In this document: piece by piece, positions 30,631 through 40,155 of the stretch
Position numbering within the stretch: position 1 is the stretch's first letter
Layout: every line of letters starts with the position of its first letter
NCBI GenBank assembly: GCA_002355495.1
Contig: AP017424.1
Span: 4,591,501-4,655,500, forward strand
Direction: 5' to 3'
Origin: Streptomyces laurentii
GTDB lineage: Bacteria; Actinomycetota; Actinomycetes; Streptomycetales; Streptomycetaceae
DNA: 64,000 nucleotides
Made by a program: the position numbers and the translations under genes
Notes under the pieces: model-generated
What the model was told of the DNA's origin: nothing
Database searches by the model: none
The model's input: only the letters and a program-made list of their open reading frames with translations

Positions 30631-30640
30631 CACCGGAGTG

Positions 30641-31681
30641 TCAGCTTGCCGACGAGGGGGTGGGGGGCGCCGCCGCCTGGGTCCCGGCGCCGATCTCGGC
30701 CCCGGCGCGCGGACCGGGAACCACGGCGGACGACGTGGCGGGCGAGGCGGTGGGCGACGCGGCGGCCTGCGCCGCGGCCTCCTCCACCCGCGCCCGGCTG
30801 CGCCGCGCCGTACGCAGCGCGTCCCAGCTCAGGATCGCCAGCGCGAGCCACACCAGCGAGAAGCCCGCCCAGCGCTCCGGCGGCATCGCCTCGTGGAAGT
30901 AGAAGATGCCGAGCAGGAACTGGAAGACCGGCGCCAGGTACTGGAGCAGGCCGAGCGTCGACAGCGGTACGCGGATCGCGGCCGCGCCGAAGCAGACCAG
31001 CGGCACCGCCGTCACCAGGCCGGTCGCGGCGAGCAGCGACGCGTGCCCCGCGCCGTGCGCGCCGAAGGCCATCGTGCCCTGGGTGCCCAGCCAGATCAGG
31101 TACGCGAGCGCGGGCAGGAACTGCACGGCGGTCTCGGCGGCGAGCGACTCGATGCCGCCGAGGTTGACCTTCTTCTTCACCAGTCCGTAGAGCGCGAAGG
31201 AGAACGCCAGGGTCAGCGAGACCCACGGCGGCCGGCCGGCCCCGACCGCGAGGACGACCACGGCCGCCGTGCCGACGCCGACCGCCGCCCACTGCGCCGG
31301 GCGCAGCCGCTCCTTGAGGACGAGGACGCCGAAGGCGATGGTGACGAGCGGGTTGATGAAGTAGCCGAGGGAGGCCTCGACGACCCGGCCGTTGTTGACG
31401 GCCCAGATGTACAGGCCCCAGTTGACGCTGATGACGGCCGCGGCCACGGTGATCAGGCCCAGCTTGCGCGGGTTGCCCACCAGCTCCCGTATCCAGCCCC
31501 AGCGGCGCAGCGCGAGCAGCGCGAGGGCGACGAAGGCGAGCGACCAGACCATCCGGTGGGCCAGGATCTCGATCGCGCCGGCCGGCTTCACCAGCGGCCA
31601 GAAGAGCGGGACCAGACCCCACATGCCGTAGGCGCCGATCCCGTAGAGCAGTCCTGCCCGCCCCTCGCTGGTTTCCTTCAC
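30641..31681 (-). CDS. rarD: RarD/EamA-family transporter
   Basis: The 346-residue membrane protein has ten hydrophobic helices in two EamA (DMT) repeats. The RarD signature is the N-terminal GLLYGIGAYGMWGLVPLFWPLV and the block LVGNPRKLGLITVAAAVISVNWGLYIWAVNNGRVVEASLGYFINPL, followed by VLKERL. The C-terminal repeat has LQYLAPVFQFLLGIFYFHEAM. An Ala/Pro-rich cytoplasmic tail of about 50 residues is disordered. RarD proteins are putative drug/metabolite exporters (chloramphenicol-sensitivity protein); the real substrate is unknown. The gene is followed by a hairpin terminator. Confidence 0.9.
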   Translation of the reverse strand: MKETSEGRAGLLYGIGAYGMWGLVPLFWPLVKPAGAIEILAHRMVWSLAFVALALLALRRWGWIRELVGNPRKLGLITVAAAVISVNWGLYIWAVNNGRVVEASLGYFINPLVTIAFGVLVLKERLRPAQWAAVGVGTAAVVVLAVGAGRPPWVSLTLAFSFALYGLVKKKVNLGGIESLAAETAVQFLPALAYLIWLGTQGTMAFGAHGAGHASLLAATGLVTAVPLVCFGAAAIRVPLSTLGLLQYLAPVFQFLLGIFYFHEAMPPERWAGFSLVWLALAILSWDALRTARRSRARVEEAAAQAAASPTASPATSSAVVPGPRAGAEIGAGTQAAAPPTPSSAS

Positions 31682-31932
31682 CGGACCTCCTGCTCCTGCC
31701 GGCCCTGTGCCGCGCGTCGTCGCTTTTCCGTCGAAGGTAGCGCCGAGCCCGGCCGGATGTCATGTCCGTATCGCCATACGGTCATGACCATGGGCGGGTG
31801 TACGGGGTGACCCGCGGCCGGGTCGGGGGAGGGGTGCGGGCGGGTACGGCCCAGGTGGGGCACGGGTACCGCCCAGGCGTGGCACGGGCCCGGCGCAAGG
31901 GGGACAGGGGTGAGGCGCGGGTGTGGCGCGGG

Positions 31933-31948
31933 ATACCCCCAGGGGTAT
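31933..31948. promoter_or_regulatory. CsoR/CstR-type operator 1
   Basis: ATACCCCCAGGGGTAT is a near-perfect palindrome of the G-tract type recognised by CsoR-family repressors. It abuts the -35 element TTGACG. Confidence 0.65.
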
Positions 31949-31977
31949 TTGACGAGTCCCGGGGTGACCGTTTAACG
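31949..31977 (+). promoter_or_regulatory. Candidate promoter of the rhodanese operon
   Basis: TTGACG (31949-31954), a 17-bp spacer and TTAACG (31972-31977) lie between the two CsoR-type palindromes. The -10 is imperfect, but the position and the flanking operators support it. Confidence 0.5.
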
Positions 31978-31988
31978 TCGTTGTTGTC

Positions 31989-32004
31989 ATACCCAGGGGG
32001 GTAT
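31989..32004. promoter_or_regulatory. CsoR/CstR-type operator 2
   Basis: ATACCCAGGGGGGTAT, a second G-tract palindrome, lies just after the -10 region and 16 bp before the rhodanese ATG. Binding there would block transcription start. Confidence 0.6.
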
Positions 32005-32020
32005 CCGGAAGGCAGTCATC

Positions 32021-32374
32021 ATGGCTCGTGAAGTGGACCTGGAAGCTTTCGCCGCGGCGTGGACGGACGGAGCCTTCGTGCTCGACGTACGACAGCCCGG
32101 CGAATACCGGGACGGTCACGTCCCCGGCGCGCTCCTCGCCCCGCTGCCCAGCCTGGGTGTCACGCCGCCGAAGCTGCCCGCCGGGCGGCCGGTGTACGTG
32201 ATCTGCGCCAGCGGCAACCGCAGCAAGGCGGCCGCCGACCTGCTGGCCGTGGTCGGCGGAGGCGTCAACGGCGGCGCGGACATCTACTCCGTGGCCGGCG
32301 GCACCCGCGGCTGGATCCGCGCGGGCCGCCCCGTGGCGACCGGCACCGAGCCCGGCTCGGTCCGACCCGTCTGA
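32021..32374 (+). CDS. Rhodanese-domain protein (single domain)
   Basis: The 117-residue protein is a single rhodanese domain. It has FVLDVRQPGEYRDGHVPGALLAPL (CH2A-like motif), active-site loop ICASGNRSKAA with the catalytic Cys in C-A-S-G-N-R, and VAGGTRGWIRAGRPV at the end. It is the first gene of a sulfide/persulfide operon and starts with ATG after GAAGG. It probably transfers sulfane sulfur between persulfide carriers. The 15-20 residues after G-W-I-R are a tail. The gene lies directly behind two CsoR/CstR-type operators. Confidence 0.9.
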   Translation: MAREVDLEAFAAAWTDGAFVLDVRQPGEYRDGHVPGALLAPLPSLGVTPPKLPAGRPVYVICASGNRSKAAADLLAVVGGGVNGGADIYSVAGGTRGWIRAGRPVATGTEPGSVRPV

Positions 32375-32419
32375 CCCGCCCCGGATTCCGGCTCCGGCCC
32401 GCCCTTCCCGCTACTCCCT

Positions 32420-32439
32420 CTATACCCCTCTGGGTATAG
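32420..32439. promoter_or_regulatory. CsoR/CstR-type operator 3
   Basis: CTATACCCCTCTGGGTATAG has perfect 8-bp arms around CTCT and lies between the rhodanese and dioxygenase genes, so it could control the second transcript separately. Confidence 0.65.
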
Positions 32440-32466
32440 CACCCCAGCTCGTGGAGGTTGATTCCC

Positions 32467-33243
32467 ATGTTCTTCGCCCAGTACTACCTCGACTGCCTCT
32501 CCCAGGCGTCGTACATGATCGCCGACGAGACCACCGGCCAGGCCGTGGTCGTCGACCCCCGTCGTGACGTCTCCGAGTACCTCGCCGACGCCGAGGCCCG
32601 CGGCTTCACCGTCGTCGGCGTCATCAACACCCACTTCCACGCCGACTTCGTGGCCGGCCACCTGGAGATGGCCGCCCGCACCGGCGCCTGGATCGGCTAC
32701 GGCCGCCGCGCCGAGACCGAGTACGCGATCCGCAAGCTGGCCGACGGCGAGACCATCAGCCTCGGCGGCGTCACGCTGGAGATCATGGAGACGCCGGGCC
32801 ACACCCCGGAGTCCATCAGCGTGCTCGTGTACGAGCGGGGCGAGGACACCGTCCCGTACGGCGTGATGACGGGCGACGCCCTCTTCATCGGCGACGTCGG
32901 CCGCCCCGACCTGCTCGCCTCCGCCGGTGTGACCGCCGAGGAGCTGGGCGGGATGCTCTACGACAGCGTGCAGAACAAGCTGATGGGCCTGCCCGACGAG
33001 GTGCGCGTCTTCCCCGCGCACGGCGCCGGCTCGGCCTGCGGCAAGAACCTCTCCACGGAGAAGCAGTCCACGATCGGCCAGCAGCGCGCCACCAACTACG
33101 CCTGCGCGCCGATGAGCAAGGAAGAGTTCGTCGCGATCGTCGCCGCCGGCCAGCCCGCCGCGCCCGGCTACTTCGCGTACGACGCCGACCTCAACCGCCG
33201 CGAGCGCGAGCTGTTCGACCCGGCGGCGGCCCCCGGCCGCTGA
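32467..33243 (+). CDS. ETHE1-like metallo-beta-lactamase-fold persulfide dioxygenase, N-terminal part of an expected fusion
   Basis: The MBL-fold portion contains MFFAQYYLDCLSQASYMIADE, the metal motif NTHFHADFVAGH (HxHxDxxxxH), ETPGHTPESISVLVYE, TGDALFIGDVGRPDL and FPAHGAGSACGKNLSTEKQSTIGQQR. These are diagnostic of persulfide dioxygenase (ETHE1/Blh-type), which oxidises glutathione/mycothiol persulfide to sulfite with Fe(II) and O2. The frame ends after 258 residues at TGA 33241. The continuation, two rhodanese domains, lies in frame -1. Homologues I know are single chains of about 460 residues, so a lost C at 33230-33234 probably splits this gene. Confidence 0.88.
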   Translation: MFFAQYYLDCLSQASYMIADETTGQAVVVDPRRDVSEYLADAEARGFTVVGVINTHFHADFVAGHLEMAARTGAWIGYGRRAETEYAIRKLADGETISLGGVTLEIMETPGHTPESISVLVYERGEDTVPYGVMTGDALFIGDVGRPDLLASAGVTAEELGGMLYDSVQNKLMGLPDEVRVFPAHGAGSACGKNLSTEKQSTIGQQRATNYACAPMSKEEFVAIVAAGQPAAPGYFAYDADLNRRERELFDPAAAPGR

Positions 33244-33851
33244 CCATCGAGGAGTTCACCGAGCGCCGCGCGGCCGGCGCGGTCGTGGTCGACGCCCGCG
33301 ACCCGCACGAGTTCGCGGCCGGTCACCTGCGCGGCGCGGTCAACGTGCCCGCCGACGGCCGGTTCGCCGAGCAGGCCGGAACCGTCCTCGCCCCGAAGGA
33401 CGAGCTGCTGGTCCTCGCCCCGCAGAACCGCGAGGAGGAGATCGTCACCCGCCTGGCGCGCATCGGCTTCGACCACGTGACCGGCTACCTGCGCTCGCCC
33501 GAGGACGCCCTGGTGACCCTGGCGGACGAGGTCTCCCCGGCCAGCCGGCTGACCGCCGCCCAGCTGCGGGACGCCCTGGCCGGCGACAACCCGCCGGTGG
33601 TCCTCGACGTCCGCAACTGCGGCGAGCGCGGCTCCGTCGGCTTCATCGACGAGGCCCTGCACATCTCGCTCGGCGAGCTGCCCCACCGTCTGGACGAGAT
33701 CCCGACCGACCGGCCGCTGGTCCTGCACTGCGCCGGAGGCCACCGCTCCTCCATCGCGGCGAGCCTGCTGCGCCACAAGGGCTTCACCGACGTCTCCGAC
33801 ATCCTCGGCGGCTACGCGGCCTGGGCCCTCCTGGACACCCCGGCGGCCTGA
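33240..33851 (+). CDS. Rhodanese domain pair, C-terminal half of the split dioxygenase fusion
   Basis: The frame reads LTIEEFTERRAAGAVVVDARDPHEFAAGHLRGAVNVP, a first rhodanese domain whose active-site loop lacks Cys (LAPQNREEE, so non-catalytic). A second domain follows, with VVLDVRNCGERGSVGFIDEALHISLGELP and the loop LHCAGGHRSSIAASLLRHKG (catalytic Cys in C-A-G-G-H-R). As an independent gene it lacks a proper start (CTG at 33240; GTG 33285 would lose the first strand). With one extra C at 33230-33234 it fuses to the MBL part as a 461-residue protein. The function would be persulfide binding and sulfur transfer. Confidence 0.8.
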   Translation: MTIEEFTERRAAGAVVVDARDPHEFAAGHLRGAVNVPADGRFAEQAGTVLAPKDELLVLAPQNREEEIVTRLARIGFDHVTGYLRSPEDALVTLADEVSPASRLTAAQLRDALAGDNPPVVLDVRNCGERGSVGFIDEALHISLGELPHRLDEIPTDRPLVLHCAGGHRSSIAASLLRHKGFTDVSDILGGYAAWALLDTPAA

Positions 33852-33868
33852 CCACCGCCGGACCGGAC

Positions 33869-33896
33869 GGGGCGGCCCCCACCCCAGGGCCGCCCC
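33869..33896 (+). terminator. Stem-loop after the rhodanese fusion gene
   Basis: GGGGCGGCCC / GGGCCGCCCC form a perfect 10-bp stem with an 8-base loop, 18 bp beyond the stop codon. Confidence 0.7.
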
Positions 33897-33977
33897 TCCC
33901 GGAACGGTGAAAAGCCCCGGCGCCCCCGCGACCAGCCCCTCGCGCCCTGACTGGGTCACCTCGCGGGAGCGCCGGCA

Positions 33978-34004
33978 TATCCCCGGTATCCCCGGTATCC
34001 CCGG
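33978..34004. repeat. TATCCCCGG tandem repeat (three copies)
   Basis: Three consecutive 9-bp copies lie in the spacer before the next rhodanese gene. The unit resembles half of a CsoR-type G-tract site on the opposite strand, but no palindrome forms. Confidence 0.75.
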
Positions 34005-34125
34005 CGATTCCTCGGGCGAGCGACCCCCACCTGCCGCGCCCCTCGCGGCCCCTCGCTCCCGCCCTGCCCGCAACACCCCGCGCCACCCGCGCCACCCGCC
34101 CCACCTCCCCCCCCACGGAGCCCCC

Positions 34126-34704
34126 ATGTCGACGACCCCGACCACCACGCTCACCCCCGCCGCCCTCCAGCGCCTCCTCGCCACCGGCCCCGCCCCCCGT
34201 CTTCTCGACGTCCGCACCCCCGGCGAGTTCCAGACCTCCCACATCCCCGGCGCCTACAACGTCCCCCTCGACACGCTGCGCGAACACCGCGCCGAGATCC
34301 TCGCCCACCTCGACGAGGACGTCGTCCTCATCTGCCGTTCCGGCGGCCGCGCCGCCCAGGCCGGCGAGGCCCTCGCCGAGGCCGGGCTGCCGAACCTCCG
34401 GGTCCTGGACGGCGGCATGATGGCCTGGGAGATGGCCGGTGCTCCCGTCAACCAGGGGCCGAAGCGCTGGGACCTCGAACGTCAGGTCCGTCTCGTCGCC
34501 GGTTCGATCGTGCTCACCAGCGGTATCGCGGGCCTGTTCGTCCGCCGGGCGCACCTCGTCGGCACGGCGGTCGGCGCCGGGCTCACGTTCGCCGCGCTCA
34601 GCAACACGTGCGCGATGGGCATGATGCTGTCCAAGCTGCCGTACAACCGCGGCCCGCGGACCGACATCCGTACCGTCATCGCCTCCCTGCGGGAACAGTC
34701 ATGA
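34126..34704 (+). CDS. Rhodanese with C-terminal DUF2892 membrane segment (YgaP-like)
   Basis: The 192-residue protein joins an N-terminal rhodanese domain (LLDVRTPGEFQTSHIPGAYNVPLDTL, active-site LICRSGGRAAQAGEAL with catalytic Cys in C-R-S-G-G-R, VLDGGMMAWEMAGAPV). It is followed by a DUF2892 membrane hairpin (VRLVAGSIVLTSGIAGLFV and LVGTAVGAGLTFAALSNTCAMGMML) with one membrane-embedded Cys. This is the YgaP type of membrane-bound sulfurtransferase. The stop overlaps the ATG of the TauE gene (ATGA). ATG 34126 is the first plausible start; a ribosome site is only weak (CGGAG at 34116). Confidence 0.9.
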   Translation: MSTTPTTTLTPAALQRLLATGPAPRLLDVRTPGEFQTSHIPGAYNVPLDTLREHRAEILAHLDEDVVLICRSGGRAAQAGEALAEAGLPNLRVLDGGMMAWEMAGAPVNQGPKRWDLERQVRLVAGSIVLTSGIAGLFVRRAHLVGTAVGAGLTFAALSNTCAMGMMLSKLPYNRGPRTDIRTVIASLREQS

Positions 34705-35603
34705 TCACGTTCGTCCTCGCGGCCTCCGTACTGATCGGCGTCAGCCTGGGCATCCTGGGCGGCGGCGGTTCGATCCTGACCGTCCCGATCCTGGTCTACC
34801 TGGCCGGGCAGGAGAGCAAGGAAGCCATCGCGACCTCGCTCTTCGTGGTCGGTGTCACGAGCCTGTTCGGCCTGATCACGCACGCGCGGGCGGGCCGGGT
34901 GCGCTGGCGCACGGGTCTGATCTTCGGTGGCGTCAGCATGATCGGCGCGTACGGCGGCGGCCGGCTCGCCGAGTACATCCCGGGCACGGTGCTGCTGATC
35001 GCGTTCGCGCTGATGATGCTCGCGACCGCGGTGGCGATGCTCCGGAAGTCGCGCAAGGAGCGCCCGGCGAAGCCGGCGCACGCGGAACTGCCCGTGGCGC
35101 ACATGGTCGTCGAGGGCCTGCTCGTCGGTGCGATCACCGGCCTGGTGGGCTCGGGCGGCGGGTTCCTCGTCGTCCCGGCGCTCGCGCTGCTCGGCGGTCT
35201 GCCGATGAGCGTCGCGGTCGGCACGTCGCTGCTGGTCATCGCGATGAAGTCGTTCTCGGGGCTCGCTGGTCACCTGGCCGGCGTGCAGATCGACTGGAAC
35301 CTGGCGCTGGCCGTCACCGGCGCGGCGATCGTCGGCAGCCTGATCGGCAGCCGGTTCGCGGGCCGCATCCCGCAGGACACGCTGCGCAAGGCGTTCGGCT
35401 GGTTCGTGGTCGTCATGGGCGTCTTCGTGCTCAGCCAGCAGATGCCGCACGCCTTCTGGGCCAGCCCGCTGACCTGGGCCGGTGCCGGGGTCGTCGTGGT
35501 GGCGGCCGTGGTGTGGGGTGCGGTACGGGCCCGCCGCCCGGCCCCGGCCGGGACGCCCGGCGCGCCCCCGCTGGACGCGCCGGAACCCACGGCCCGGGTC
35601 TGA
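34701..35603 (+). CDS. TauE/SafE-family sulfite or organosulfur exporter
   Basis: The 300-residue membrane protein has eight hydrophobic helices in two repeats. GVSLGILGGGGSILTVPILVYLAG and GLLVGAITGLVGSGGGFLVVPALALLGG are the tandem glycine-rich signatures of the TauE/SafE (DUF81) family. It is coupled by ATGA with the upstream rhodanese gene. The likely role is export of sulfite or thiosulfate made by the persulfide dioxygenase. A C-terminal Pro-rich tail is disordered. Family assignment is firm; the substrate is inferred from the operon. Confidence 0.9.
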   Translation: MITFVLAASVLIGVSLGILGGGGSILTVPILVYLAGQESKEAIATSLFVVGVTSLFGLITHARAGRVRWRTGLIFGGVSMIGAYGGGRLAEYIPGTVLLIAFALMMLATAVAMLRKSRKERPAKPAHAELPVAHMVVEGLLVGAITGLVGSGGGFLVVPALALLGGLPMSVAVGTSLLVIAMKSFSGLAGHLAGVQIDWNLALAVTGAAIVGSLIGSRFAGRIPQDTLRKAFGWFVVVMGVFVLSQQMPHAFWASPLTWAGAGVVVVAAVVWGAVRARRPAPAGTPGAPPLDAPEPTARV

Positions 35604-35654
35604 GAACCCGGGTCCGGGAATCCGGGTCTGAGAACCCGGGTCCGGGAATCCGGG
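35599..35654. repeat. 28-bp tandem repeat spanning the tauE stop codon
   Basis: Two exact 28-bp units, beginning TCTGAGAACCCGGG, start within the last sense codon and include the TGA. Confidence 0.85.
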
Positions 35655-35666
35655 TCCGGGAACCCC

Positions 35667-36536
35667 TTATCGGTTCGCCTTCAGCGCCGCCCCGATCGTC
35701 TCGGCGATCGGGGTGGTCGCGCGTCCGATGAGGCGGGCCAGGTCGTCGCCGCGCGAGGCGAGCGCGCCGCGCGCGACGGCCTCGTCGACGTCGACGAGGA
35801 TCTCGGCGAAGGGGGCCGGGACGCCGGCGCCGGTGAGGATGTCGAGGTGGGCGGCGGCGGGCACGTTCGTGTACGTGATCTCCTGCCCGGACCGCGCCGC
35901 GACCTCGGCCGCGTACTCGGCGAGGGACCACGACACGTCGCCGTTCAGCTCGTACGCCTGCCCCAGGTGCGCGTCGAGCGGGCCGGTGAGGACGGCGGCA
36001 GCGGCGGCGGCGTAGTCGGCGCGGGCGGCGGAGGCGACGCGGCCGTCGCCCGCGTTGGCGACGACGGCGCCGTGCGCGAGGACCGGGGCGAGGTTGTCGG
36101 TGTAGTTCTCGGTGTACCAGCCGTTGCGCAGGAAGGTGTACGGCAGGCCGGACGCGAGGATCGCCGCCTCCGTGGCCTTGTGCTCCCCGGCCAGGACGAA
36201 GTCGGCCTCGGGACCGCCGAGGATGCCGGTGTACGCGAGCTGGGCGACCCCGGCGGCCTTGGCGGCGGCGACGACGGCGGTGTGCTGCGGCACCCGGCGG
36301 CCGACCTCGCTGCCGGAGACCAGCAGCACCCGGTCGCCCGCGCGGAAAGCGCCGGCCAGGGTCTCGGGCCGGTCGTAGTCGGCCACCCGCAGTTCGATCC
36401 CGCGTTCGGCGAGGTCGGCGGCCTTCGCCTTGTCCCGGACGACGGCGGCGAGGGACGCGGCGGGCTCGGTGGCGAGGAGGGCGTCGAGGACGAGACGGCC
36501 CAGTCGACCGGTGGCTCCGGTGACGACGATGCTCAT
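35667..36536 (-). CDS. NAD(P)-binding SDR-type oxidoreductase (NmrA/QorB-like)
   Basis: The 289-residue protein starts with the dinucleotide motif SIVVTGATGRLGRLVLDALL. It has GDRVLLVSGSEVG, AYTGILGGPEADFVLAGEHKATEAAILASGLPYTFLRNGWYTENY (QorB/NmrA fingerprint) and AHLDILTGAGVPAPFAEILVDVDEAV. This is the atypical SDR class of NAD(P)H:quinone reductase-like proteins that sense redox state. Its probable HxlR-type regulator, often divergent from such genes, is not present. The start ATG has GGGAG upstream. Confidence 0.88.
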   Translation of the reverse strand: MSIVVTGATGRLGRLVLDALLATEPAASLAAVVRDKAKAADLAERGIELRVADYDRPETLAGAFRAGDRVLLVSGSEVGRRVPQHTAVVAAAKAAGVAQLAYTGILGGPEADFVLAGEHKATEAAILASGLPYTFLRNGWYTENYTDNLAPVLAHGAVVANAGDGRVASAARADYAAAAAAVLTGPLDAHLGQAYELNGDVSWSLAEYAAEVAARSGQEITYTNVPAAAHLDILTGAGVPAPFAEILVDVDEAVARGALASRGDDLARLIGRATTPIAETIGAALKANR

Positions 36537-36637
36537 GGTTTCTCCCGGGGGTGAGGGCTACCCACTCACCGTACGTCATGCGCTAACTTTCAGAAAGCGC
36601 ACCTTTCGGAACGTGCGCAGCGCCGCGGCACACGACG

Positions 36638-36665
36638 AAGCCGCCCGCCCGAAGGCAAGCGGCTT
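36638..36665 (-). terminator. Stem-loop after korB
   Basis: AAGCCGC / GCGGCTT (7-bp stem, 14-base loop) lies just beyond the korB stop codon on the minus strand. Moderate strength. Confidence 0.5.
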
Positions 36666-36689
36666 GGTCGGGAGCTCAAGCCGGGCGGG

Positions 36690-37734
<1,045 letters not shown>

Positions 37735-37742
<8 letters not shown>

Positions 37743-39672
37743 CGATGACCTCCTGGAGGGCGGCGGCGAGCTGCTCGGCCTTGAACGGCATGCCGTTGAC
37801 CTGGTTGTGGCTGCGGGCGTCGACGAGGTACCGCGCCCGGATGAGGGTGGCGAGCTGGCCGAGGTTCATCTCGGGTACGACGACCTTGTCGTATCCCTTC
37901 AGGACCTCGCCGAGGTTCTTCGGGAAGGGGTTGAGGTGGCGCAGATGGGCCTGGGCGATGTGCCCGCCCTCGCGCCGGATCCGGCGTACGGCGGCGGTGA
38001 TCGGGCCGTAGGTGGAGCCCCAGCCCAGGACGAGGACGCGGGCTCCGTCCGGGTCGTCGACCTCCAGGTCGGGGACGGTGATGCCGTCGATCTTCGCCTG
38101 GCGGGTGCGGACCATGAACTCGTGGTTGGCCGGGTCGTACGAGATGTTGCCCGTGCCGTCCTGCTTCTCGATGCCGCCGATCCGGTGCTCCAGACCGGGC
38201 GTGCCGGGGATCGCCCACGGGCGCGCCAGCGTCTCCGGGTCGCGCTTGTACGGCCAGTAGGCCTTGGTCCCGTCAGTGAGGGTGTGGTTCGGGCCCTGCG
38301 CGAACTGGACCGTCAGGTTCGGGAGTTCGTCCACCTCGGGGACACGCCAGGGCTCGGAGCCGTTGGCGAGGTAGCCGTCCGAGAGGAGCATGACGGGGGT
38401 GCGGTACGTGAGGGCGATCCGGGCCGCGTCGAGTGCCGCGTCGAAGCAGTCGGCGGGCGTCTTCGGCGCGACGATCGGCACCGGGGCCTCGCCGTTGCGG
38501 CCGAACATCGCCTGGAGCAGGTCCGCCTGTTCCGTCTTGGTGGGCAGCCCGGTGGACGGGCCGCCGCGCTGGATGTCCACGATGAGCAGCGGCAGTTCGA
38601 GCGACACGGCCAGACCGATCGTCTCCGACTTGAGCGCCACACCCGGCCCGGAGGTGGTGGTGACGGCGAGCGAGCCGCCGAAGGCCGCGCCCAGTGCGGC
38701 GCCGATGCCGGCGATCTCGTCCTCCGCCTGGAAGGTGCGGACGCCGAAGTTCTTGTGCTTGCTCAGCTCGTGCAGGATGTCCGAGGCCGGCGTGATCGGA
38801 TACGAGCCCAGGTACAGCGGCAGATCCGCCTGCCGGGACGCCGCGATCAGGCCGTAGGACAGGGCCAGGTTCCCGGAGATGTTCCGGTACGTGCCCGTCG
38901 GGAACGCGGACGTGGCCGGGGCGACCTCGTACGAGACCGCGAAGTCCTCCGTCGTCTCACCGAAGTTCCAACCCGCCCTGAAGGCTGTCACGTTGGCCTC
39001 GGCGATCTCGGGCTTCTTCGCGAACTTCGCCCGCAGGAAGCTTTCCGTGTTCTCCGTCGGCCGGTGGTACATCCACGACAACAGGCCCAGCGCGAACATG
39101 TTCTTGCTGCGCTCGGCCTCCTTGCGGGAGAGCCCGAAGTCCTTCAGCGCCTCGACCGTCAGCGTCGTCAGCGGCACCGGGTGGACGCGGTAGGTGTCCA
39201 GCGAGCCGTCCTCCAGTGGCGAGGTCGCGTAACCCACCTTCTGCATCGCGCGTTTGGTGAACTCGTCCGTGTTGACGATGATCTCGCCGCCGCGCGGCAC
39301 ATCGGCGATATTGGCTTTGAGCGCGGCCGGGTTCATCGCGACCAGCACGTCCGGGGCGTCGCCCGGCGTGAGGATGTCGTGGTCGGCGAAGTGCAGCTGG
39401 AACGACGAGACGCCTGGCAGGGTGCCGGCGGGCGCGCGGATCTCGGCCGGGAAGTTCGGCAGCGTGGAGAGGTCGTTCCCGAAGGACGCCGTCTCCGAGG
39501 TGAACCGGTCACCGGTGAGCTGCATGCCGTCGCCGGAGTCACCCGCGAAGCGGATGATCACCCGGTCGAGCCGGCGCACTTCCTTCGCGGAGCCGTGCTC
39601 GGCCGTCGCCGGGGCGCTGCGCTGCTCCCCGACCAGGGCCTCGCCGGCCTCGCTGCTGACCTGGCTGGTCAC
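37735..39672 (-). CDS. korA: 2-oxoacid:ferredoxin oxidoreductase, alpha subunit (gamma-alpha fusion)
   Basis: The 645-residue chain begins with the gamma domain (DRVIIRFAGDSGDGMQLTGDRF, with FPAEIRAPAGTLPGVSSFQLHF). The alpha domain follows, with LYLGSYPITPASDILHELSKH, FQAEDEIAGIGAALGAAFGG and TTTSGPGVALKSETIGLAV. GTG 39672 was chosen as start since GGGAGG precedes it by about 8 bp. The fusion length (about 645) is usual in actinobacteria. The protein reduces ferredoxin, which may feed the adjacent incomplete complex I. Confidence 0.92.
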
Positions 39673-40155
39673 TGGACTGGACCTCCCTGGCGGCAAGGGT
39701 GATCTCCGCCGGGGTGCCTCGGTGTTCCTCGGCGCTACGGCGGAGAAGGCTCGGGGGGCGACCGGCCTGGGCCGTCCGTCCCGGAGATCAGCCTACGTCC
39801 GAGAGGGGGTCCTTCCGGGGACTTCCCGCATCATGGACCTTCTTTTGAGACGTCGGTTATGCGCCATTCGTCCGGAGTGGGGTGGTGCGCCGTACGCGGC
39901 CGGAGCGGTACGGGGGCCGGCGGCGGCCCGTACCCCGTGAGCGGCCGGCCGTGAGGTGGTCCCGAGCGGCGGCGGGGCGGTGCCGCCGGTCCATCCCAGG
40001 TCCGGCGGGGTGTGGGTGACGGGGCGTCAGGGACGTGAGGGGCCGGTGGGAGGGACGGAAGCGGCCAGAAAGCCCCGGGAAACCCGAACTTCCCGGCCGG
40101 GATCGCGCGGATTCGGCCGGAAGTGCCGGGCTGTGGCGGGAATCAACGGATCTCG
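39673..40155. other. Gene-free stretch between korA and the response regulator gene
   Basis: About 480 bp. The left part holds the korA promoter. A hairpin, GGTACGGG/CCCGTACC at 39907-39934, could terminate the convergently placed response-regulator transcript. I see no gene in it. Confidence 0.5.

Larger units (their letters stand above)
31682..32020. other. Promoter region between rarD and the rhodanese operon
   Basis: This 339-bp gene-free interval holds the rarD promoter on the left and, on the right, the regulated promoter of the sulfur operon with two palindromes (annotated separately). No gene is supported in it. Confidence 0.5.
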
